This document shows positions 59,801 through 64,000 of a stretch of DNA of 64,000 nt, in pieces. Source of the DNA: Candidatus Sulfopaludibacter sp. SbA3 (GTDB lineage Bacteria > Acidobacteriota > Terriglobia > Bryobacterales > Bryobacteraceae). The notes under the pieces are model-generated. The model searched no databases, was not told the DNA's origin, and saw only the letters and a list, made by a program, of their open reading frames with translations. A program made the position numbers and the translations under genes. Numbering within the stretch: the stretch's first letter is position 1; each line of letters begins with the position of its first letter. The DNA is taken from the NCBI GenBank assembly GCA_945890485.1, contig CAMDCN010000017.1, positions 1 through 64,000 on the forward strand. Direction: 5' to 3'.

Positions 59801-61501
59801 CAGAACCGCCGGGCTGCCCGCCTTCTCCGGAGCCACCGGGTTCAACAGCGGGAGCAGGCCGGTCGATTCGCCGGCCAGATGGATCGTCCCCGAAGCGTCG
59901 ACGGCCACGCCGTGCGCCGTATCGAGGCGCGGGCCGCCGAGGAAGGTGGAGAACTGGAGTCCGGCGACGGGGCCGAACTCCGCCACGAACATGTCGCGGG
60001 CGCCGCCGTGAGCCGATTGGGTAGCGGCCAGCGTCGGGAAGTTTGGCGAATCGGTGTAGCCGGTCACGACCAGGTTTCCTTCCGGCGTCAGGCCCAGGCC
60101 GGTGCAACCGTCGTCGGCCGCTCCACCGAGGTAGGAGGAGAACACGCGGGCGGTCGCCTCGAAGTCGAGGCCCGTCAGGAGGCAATCGGCGCCGCCCGCG
60201 TTGCGAGATTGGTAAGTGGCCGGAGCGGCGAATGCATCCTGCGAAGTGGACGTCCCAGCCAGCCAGATGCGGCCCCCGGCGTCCACCTGCATTGCCACGA
60301 TCGTATCCGCGCCGCCGCCGCCCAGGTAGGACGAGTGGATCACTTGGCCGGACGCCAATTGCAGGCGCAGCAGAAAGCCGTCCTGGCCAGCGCCCTTGAC
60401 GGGTTGCAACGCCTTCACCATGGCGAGATCCACCGAATCCGTCGTGCCGGCGATGTAGACGGATCCGTCGCTTGGATGAACGGCCACGGCATGGCCGGAA
60501 TCGTTGCCGGAGCCGCCTAGTGTAAGCAACTGGCTCAGTTGCCCTCCCCACGCCGATCCGACTTTGTAGAGAAAGGCGTCCGTGCCGCTCGAGGTGCGGG
60601 AGCTACCGGTGACGTAAAGGTTTGGGGTCGGCTCCCGGTCGAGCGCGAGGCCCAGCGCGCGCTCGTCGGCGGGACCGCCGAAGGTCGTGAAGAACAGCAG
60701 CTTCTCGCCGTTGCTATCGAGCTTGGCAACAAAGGCGTCTTCACTGCCAAGGGTCTCCCCCGGCGTATAGCCGGCGATGTAGGCCTGGCCAAACTGATCG
60801 ACCTGAATGGCGTTGGCACGGCCGGCGCGGCCGAGGTTGCGGACGTAGTCAAAGGTGGGGTCGATGATGAGCGGAAGCGCGCGGTCGTAGTCGCCGATCG
60901 TGAAGCCGACGCGGTGGCCGGGCAGAAGGTTGTAGGCACTGGGGACGACGACTTTCCGGCCGGCCTTCTGCTGGTAAACCTCCGGCGCGCGCCAGCGGAG
61001 CTCCCCCGCCGCGGTGGCCAGCAGCAGGGCGCCATCGGCGGCGAGCCTGGTTCCGGTGACTCCCGAAAATTCCAGACGGATCTGGTCCGGATCTGCTCCA
61101 GGCGCGACGATGAGGTCGTACTCCAACTGTTCCTGATTGCCGTAGTAGAGGAGGTCAACGCCGGGCAGCACCCCCACGGCCCGCAGGCGGCCATAGGTGG
61201 GAACACGGCGGCGCCATAGAGTGGGATCCGAACCGGCAAACGAGTTCACCACACCGGGCAGCGGCGCCTGCGGTTCGAGACGGGCGCCGGCGCGTGAGCC
61301 GGAGAGGGCCATGCGGATTGCGCCGGCGGGCAGGTGCAACTCGGCGCCTTGCGCGGTCAATTCGAAGGAGTATCCGTTGCCCCGGGCGGAGAAGGCTCCG
61401 GGGACAACAGAGGGGGCGAAGGAAAGCGGAATCTTTCCGTAGGAATCAGAAGCAACGAGCGATCCCGCGAGGGCGAACGGCAACAGCACCAACCGGAACA
61501 T
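56840..61501 (-). CDS. Large secreted propeller/BACON-type protein
   Basis: The 1553-residue protein begins with a signal peptide (MFRLVLLPFALAGSLVASDS). The first 200 residues match the N-terminal domain of SBBP-repeat proteins (GVLPGVDLLYYGNQEQLEYD). Propeller-type repeats follow (AYIAGYTPGETLGSEDAFVA, VYIAGTTDSVDLAMVKALQP), then BNR/Asp-box pieces (YRSLDGGATWVALASAPAGG). About four BACON-like domains come next (CAWTATAGAPWLQLPGSGSR, CDWTTSGPAWITIHPAKGSG). The C-terminus has two near-identical 110-residue domains with ACYLAYV and NTLYLVPDSGEG. BACON domains are thought to bind carbohydrate or mucin. The protein is expected to be secreted or surface bound; the target is unknown. Confidence 0.84.
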   Translation of the reverse strand: MFRLVLLPFALAGSLVASDSYGKIPLSFAPSVVPGAFSARGNGYSFELTAQGAELHLPAGAIRMALSGSRAGARLEPQAPLPGVVNSFAGSDPTLWRRRVPTYGRLRAVGVLPGVDLLYYGNQEQLEYDLIVAPGADPDQIRLEFSGVTGTRLAADGALLLATAAGELRWRAPEVYQQKAGRKVVVPSAYNLLPGHRVGFTIGDYDRALPLIIDPTFDYVRNLGRAGRANAIQVDQFGQAYIAGYTPGETLGSEDAFVAKLDSNGEKLLFFTTFGGPADERALGLALDREPTPNLYVTGSSRTSSGTDAFLYKVGSAWGGQLSQLLTLGGSGNDSGHAVAVHPSDGSVYIAGTTDSVDLAMVKALQPVKGAGQDGFLLRLQLASGQVIHSSYLGGGGADTIVAMQVDAGGRIWLAGTSTSQDAFAAPATYQSRNAGGADCLLTGLDFEATARVFSSYLGGAADDGCTGLGLTPEGNLVVTGYTDSPNFPTLAATQSAHGGARDMFVAEFGPVAGLQFSTFLGGPRLDTAHGVAVDASGTIHLAGESTGLLPLLNPVAPEKAGSPAVLLRSPTPGGQLNQVIGGFGGDTAITAIAHASATSVFAAGNSGHLYRSLDGGATWVALASAPAGGIQSLAISGSAMLAATPQGVYLSLDQGAVWSSVSRGLPADLAGATVLINVASGAFYLAHPTAGFFRSLNNGVSWTAANSGLTSLITHNLAADPLSASGLYLATAAGVFRSADGGANWSLAGGARVLTQVAPAAEQGALYGVENGRPVASADAGRTWTARPLPIGDAVARLAVDPEDPRHVLAATASTGIWRTLDGGATWAPASTADAAATDAVFAPGGNGAVLGALRLLPDAVVARWGRLQAANNRYSYYQASVSYFGTHQADAGLAVAADTNTINTYLTGYSAGGPFVTRFGPSPAACAYKPDGFDASALSPAAGGSAALQLLAPSGCAWTATAGAPWLQLPGSGSRTGSGELRVFSMRNNDAANRKTTLLLAGTVISVLQNGTACDSEARLTGEDAVISSMGLPISPRLEIPAGCDWTTSGPAWITIHPAKGSGSTDFLVSATPHRGLSPRSATVQLGPKSFEVRQQGACSNTLWPEELLFSPLGGAGVLNIQIGEQCPWSLTTSIPSVSFTSSASGTGPAAVGFTLAPNLGPARTVLINGLSQPMRLLQDGSECTYTVGSNLLQSPSGSATLRLSVVTQPSCRRPATSDQAWLQVGGTYETGSGELQFILNRNPGPTHRTARVTLGGNTITVLQGGQPATPPTIAEPNPSSGSGVTRIFTIDVNDEEGDLDVVNILINSSLDARAACYLAYVRSTNTLYLVPDSGEGLLAGNLSNSQCSIDTRYTSLNGHSTGAVLGLLLNFSPSFAGNKVVYLAARDRAGHNTGWLPMGVWNVPSNAVTVSNAPQVVSLSPGRSTATQTTLELTVSDPDGLADLNVLNLLINNGLDARDACYLAYVYPANTLYLVPDSGEGLFPAGIAENRQCRVLPPGATATAENGKLKLRVPIEFKAGPLRDRIVYGAVRDLTGNNSGWQAMGTVTVP

Positions 61502-61557
61502 ATCCAGTTGGTGCGTGGGCGACGGCGGGATTCTCAGCTAGTCCAACAAATGTAACT

Positions 61558-62613
61558 TCACTGCTCGCGCGCGAGCTTCAGGAATCCGTTCCCATGGTAA
61601 AGAACGTACACTTTCTCGACGGCGTTGTGGACCATTTGCGGTTTAGAGAACACCGCCGAGTCATCCACAACCTCGTAAGTGAACGGGCTGGACCATCCCG
61701 CCTTCTTCGCGATTTCGATGCTTCCTTGAGTAGTGGGATATGTGACGGAAGGTGACTGGCTCGCCGACCGCAGCACTACGGAACACGTCGCGGCCGGCGA
61801 GGCGAAGGCCGTGTAGACCGCGCCCCACGCTCCGGTTTGCATGCGGCGGATCAGCTGCACCGATGGCCCCGCCGAGCAGTAGCCCGCCGTCCCCACGGAC
61901 TGCGCGGCATAGGTGGGATCGCCGCTGCCTGGAATGTTCAGGACATTGGAAACACCGGTGCCAGACACTGTACCGGTGACGGCGCCGCCGCCGTTTAGAT
62001 AGGCGGTGAAGGTGCCGTTCGTGGTGGAACTGGAACTCACGGTGAATCCGGTAGGACTCCATGCATTCGAGCCGTAGGCCCGCACTGGCGTCGACCAAAA
62101 CCCGTAGACCGAACGAGACACGTAGTACAGCCCCGGCAGCGCCCGCGTCGGGTTGTTTGGTCGCAGGGCGTAGAGGAAGTGGGCCCGGCTGATACCATCG
62201 ACATCGCCCACGACACGCTCAATCTCGGCGCCGATCAGAGAGCCCGGCAGCACGATGCTTCCGCACTGCCACTCGGCCCCGGGTCCGCAGTTGCCATTCC
62301 CCGGGCTAGTCCTGATCGCATACCGGAAGTGGCCAGAGCTCCAGAACGTCACCAGAACCGTCCCGGTGGAACTCACGTTGATGAACGTGTTGGAAGGGTT
62401 GATGCCAACCCAGACCGTCTGCGGCCACAGCGTGTTCCCAATCAACCGGGAGACGCCCAGCGATCCCGACGCGTCACGGTAGGCGATGTAGGTCGACTCG
62501 ACGCCGTTGAACGTCCGGGAGGCGATAGCGCCGTGGCTGGCCCCGGAGATCGTGTTGTAGTTCCAGGCGGCGGACAACGGCAGGGCCGCCAGCAGGCAGA
62601 TAGCGAATCGCAT
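61558..62613 (-). CDS. Secreted hypothetical protein
   Basis: The 351-residue protein has a signal peptide (MRFAICLLAALPLSAAWNYN). The body has SGASHGAIASRTFNGVEST, WSSGHFRYAIRTSPGNGNCG and FTVSSSSTTNGTFTAYLNGG. Cysteines suggest one or two disulfides (GNCGPGAEWQC, GYCSAGPS, ATCSVVL). Repeats around YxxYRDASG and VYVLYHGNG hint at a small propeller or beta-sandwich. I do not recognise a family. It follows the giant protein on the same strand, 57 bases upstream of its start. Confidence 0.72.
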   Translation of the reverse strand: MRFAICLLAALPLSAAWNYNTISGASHGAIASRTFNGVESTYIAYRDASGSLGVSRLIGNTLWPQTVWVGINPSNTFINVSSTGTVLVTFWSSGHFRYAIRTSPGNGNCGPGAEWQCGSIVLPGSLIGAEIERVVGDVDGISRAHFLYALRPNNPTRALPGLYYVSRSVYGFWSTPVRAYGSNAWSPTGFTVSSSSTTNGTFTAYLNGGGAVTGTVSGTGVSNVLNIPGSGDPTYAAQSVGTAGYCSAGPSVQLIRRMQTGAWGAVYTAFASPAATCSVVLRSASQSPSVTYPTTQGSIEIAKKAGWSSPFTYEVVDDSAVFSKPQMVHNAVEKVYVLYHGNGFLKLAREQ

Positions 62614-62680
62614 GGGAGAAACTTCCTGGCGCAGGTAGCGCTACAGGAAGAGCGAAAACGAACGGCGAATTTTTCAATCG

Positions 62681-64000
62681 CTAGGCGAGAATCGCTTTGA
62701 CGACGTTGCCATGCACGTCCGTCAACCGGAAGTCACGCCCCGCATGGCGATAGGTGAGCTTGGTATGGTCGAAGCCGAGACAGTGCAGAATGGTCGCGTG
62801 GAAGTCGTGGACGTGCATCAGGTTCTCGGTCACTTCGATACCTAACTCGTCCGACTTGCCGTAGACCATGCCCGGCTTGATGCCCCCTCCCGCGAGCCAG
62901 GAGGAGAAGACTTTGTTGTAATGCTCGCGGCCGTGCGGCGGCCCGCCCCACGGGGTGCGCCCGAACTCCGTCGTCCAGACGACCAGCGTATCGTCGAGCA
63001 TGCCGCGCGATTTCAGGTCTTTGATGAGGCCCGCGATGGGCTTGTCGACGTTCTTGGCGAGGGGGATCATGTTGTTGATTTCGCCGTGGACGTCCCAGTT
63101 GTTTGAGGAACCGGTGTCGATCAACTCGATGAAGCGGACACCGCGCTCGGCCAAGCGCCGGGCCACGAGGCACTGCCAGCCGAAGCCCTTCGTCTGGCCG
63201 CGTTCGAGGCCGTAGAGCTGCATGGTCGCGTCGGTTTCCTTCGAAAAATCGAAGACGCCGGGCATTTCGCTCTGCATGCCGAAAGCGGTTTCGAAGCTCT
63301 GCAAACGGGCGGCGAGCGCGGGGTCGCCGGGCCGGGCCGTTTGGTGTTGCTTGTTCAGGCGGGCGAGCAGGTCGAGTTCCAGCGACTGAATCTTCTCGCT
63401 GGGCGCGCGGCGGGCGAGGTCGGCGACCGGCTGCGATCCGCCGACGATGCGGGTGCCGGAGTGGGCGCCGGGCAGGAAGTCCGAAGACCAGACCTGGGCG
63501 CCGGCGTAGGGCAGCACCGGGGCCAGGGCGATGAAGCTCGGCAGGTTCTTGTTCTCGGTGCCGAGGCCGTAGCTGACCCAGGAGCCGATGGACGGCCGCT
63601 TCACGGTGACGGAGCCCGTGTGCATGCCCATCGTGGCCTGGAAGTGGTCGTTGTGATCGTTCTGCAGCGAGCGGATGACGCAAAGGTCATCGACGATGCC
63701 GGCCATCTCCGGGAACAGGTCGCTGACCTCGGTGCCACATTGGCCGTAGCGCTTCGAGCCCCAGGTGGACGGCAGCATGATGCTGTTCTTCTTGCCGAAG
63801 GTCTTCTTCTCGGCGGCGGCTTTGACGAGCGCTGGCTTCGGGTCGAAGGTGTCGACGTGGGAGACGCCGCCGGTCATGTAGAGGAAGATGACGCGCTTGG
63901 CCTTGCCGGGAAAGTGCGGCTGCTTGGGAGAGAGCTGGTCGGCCAGCAGATTCTGAACGACGGCAGGCATGAGCGCGGAAGCGCCGAAGAGGGAGCGGAG
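62681..64000 (-). CDS. DUF1501 family protein, cut by the right edge
   Basis: The frame is open from the right edge of the window to a stop at 62681. The visible part starts LRSLFGASAL, then MPAVVQNLLADQLSPKQPHF. The missing start probably carries a Tat-type signal. It continues VIFLYMTGGVSHVDTFDPKP, PSIGSWVSYGLGTENKNLPS, SSNNWDVHGEINNMIPLAKN and TTEFGRTPWGGPPHGREHYN. These are hallmarks of DUF1501, an alkaline phosphatase/sulfatase-like family common in Planctomycetes and Acidobacteria. It is usually paired with a DUF1553 protein, which may lie outside the window. Its substrate is unknown. Confidence 0.88.
   Translation of the reverse strand, partial: LRSLFGASALMPAVVQNLLADQLSPKQPHFPGKAKRVIFLYMTGGVSHVDTFDPKPALVKAAAEKKTFGKKNSIMLPSTWGSKRYGQCGTEVSDLFPEMAGIVDDLCVIRSLQNDHNDHFQATMGMHTGSVTVKRPSIGSWVSYGLGTENKNLPSFIALAPVLPYAGAQVWSSDFLPGAHSGTRIVGGSQPVADLARRAPSEKIQSLELDLLARLNKQHQTARPGDPALAARLQSFETAFGMQSEMPGVFDFSKETDATMQLYGLERGQTKGFGWQCLVARRLAERGVRFIELIDTGSSNNWDVHGEINNMIPLAKNVDKPIAGLIKDLKSRGMLDDTLVVWTTEFGRTPWGGPPHGREHYNKVFSSWLAGGGIKPGMVYGKSDELGIEVTENLMHVHDFHATILHCLGFDHTKLTYRHAGRDFRLTDVHGNVVKAILA

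Noticed and set aside
58592-60520. 642-codon plus frame opposite the giant secreted protein
   Set aside because: Arg/Gly-rich shadow, no motif; the minus frame has propeller repeats.
1-64000. CRISPR array, tRNA or rRNA genes
   Set aside because: I found no regularly spaced direct repeats and no cloverleaf or rRNA-like sequence in the gene-free stretches.

Overview
The window is GC-rich bacterial DNA packed with genes on both strands. Its gene content points to a soil-type Acidobacterium, most like the Solibacter/Bryobacter group. The clues are two Oar-type TonB receptors with an N-terminal carboxypeptidase-regulatory domain, a PEP-CTERM protein, a DUF1501 protein, an ECF sigma factor coupled to a Ser/Thr kinase, an M81 (MlrC-like) protein, a very large cyclic beta-1,2-glucan synthase, and large secreted propeller/BACON-type proteins. 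This assignment is inferred from gene content; there is no rRNA or other marker here. I saw no tRNA, rRNA, CRISPR array or intact insertion sequence.

Bases 1-6750 are an accessory island. It holds a HigBA-like pair with a broken toxin and an intact antitoxin, an intact VapBC pair, an orphan antitoxin, a HipA fragment, a HEPN-motif protein, and three nuclease genes: a DUF3883 protein, a sulfur-binding HNH endonuclease translationally coupled to it, and a convergent GIY-YIG protein. Three copies of a degenerate sequence of about 28-35 bp, all in the same orientation, lie between these genes and may mark old insertion events. A further AbrB-type antitoxin with a wrecked VapC follows at 10.9-11.5 kb. 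The repeated pattern is toxins decayed and antitoxins kept.

Bases 6800-13250 carry an SGNH hydrolase and a YdcF protein in one operon, an unrecognised 657-residue protein, a DUF4097 protein, and a coupled DUF2239/DUF5990 pair. Bases 13285-22320 are one 3011-codon gene for a cyclic beta-1,2-glucan synthase. It is followed divergently by a CheB-CheR-PAS fusion that ends without a kinase domain.

Bases 25.4-36.1 kb hold a frameshifted TonB receptor, an exported M81 protein, a methyltransferase, GAF and propeller proteins, a zinc-ribbon protein, a class IV aminotransferase next to a ThiO-like oxidase, a HipA-like kinase and small proteins. Bases 36.1-50.8 kb hold a histone-H1-like tailed protein, an MltD-type transglycosylase, an EF-G paralogue, an M50 protease, a class C beta-lactamase fold hydrolase, tandem PEP-CTERM genes (first copy dead, second intact behind a nested hairpin that reaches its start codon), a MarR-pirin unit with a clear palindromic operator, a propeller protein, an operon of a small protein, a zinc alcohol dehydrogenase and an HlyD-type adaptor, and a patatin/hypothetical/RNA-ligase/membrane-protein run.

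Bases 50.8-64 kb hold an intact TonB receptor, a small secreted protein, a sigma factor-kinase pair, a 1553-residue secreted protein, another secreted protein and the C-terminal part of a DUF1501 protein cut by the right edge. The strongest candidates for something new are the DUF3883/HNH/GIY-YIG nuclease cluster with the neighbouring HEPN gene, the sigma factor with Thr in place of the acidic region 2 motif beside its kinase, and the PEP-CTERM leader hairpin.
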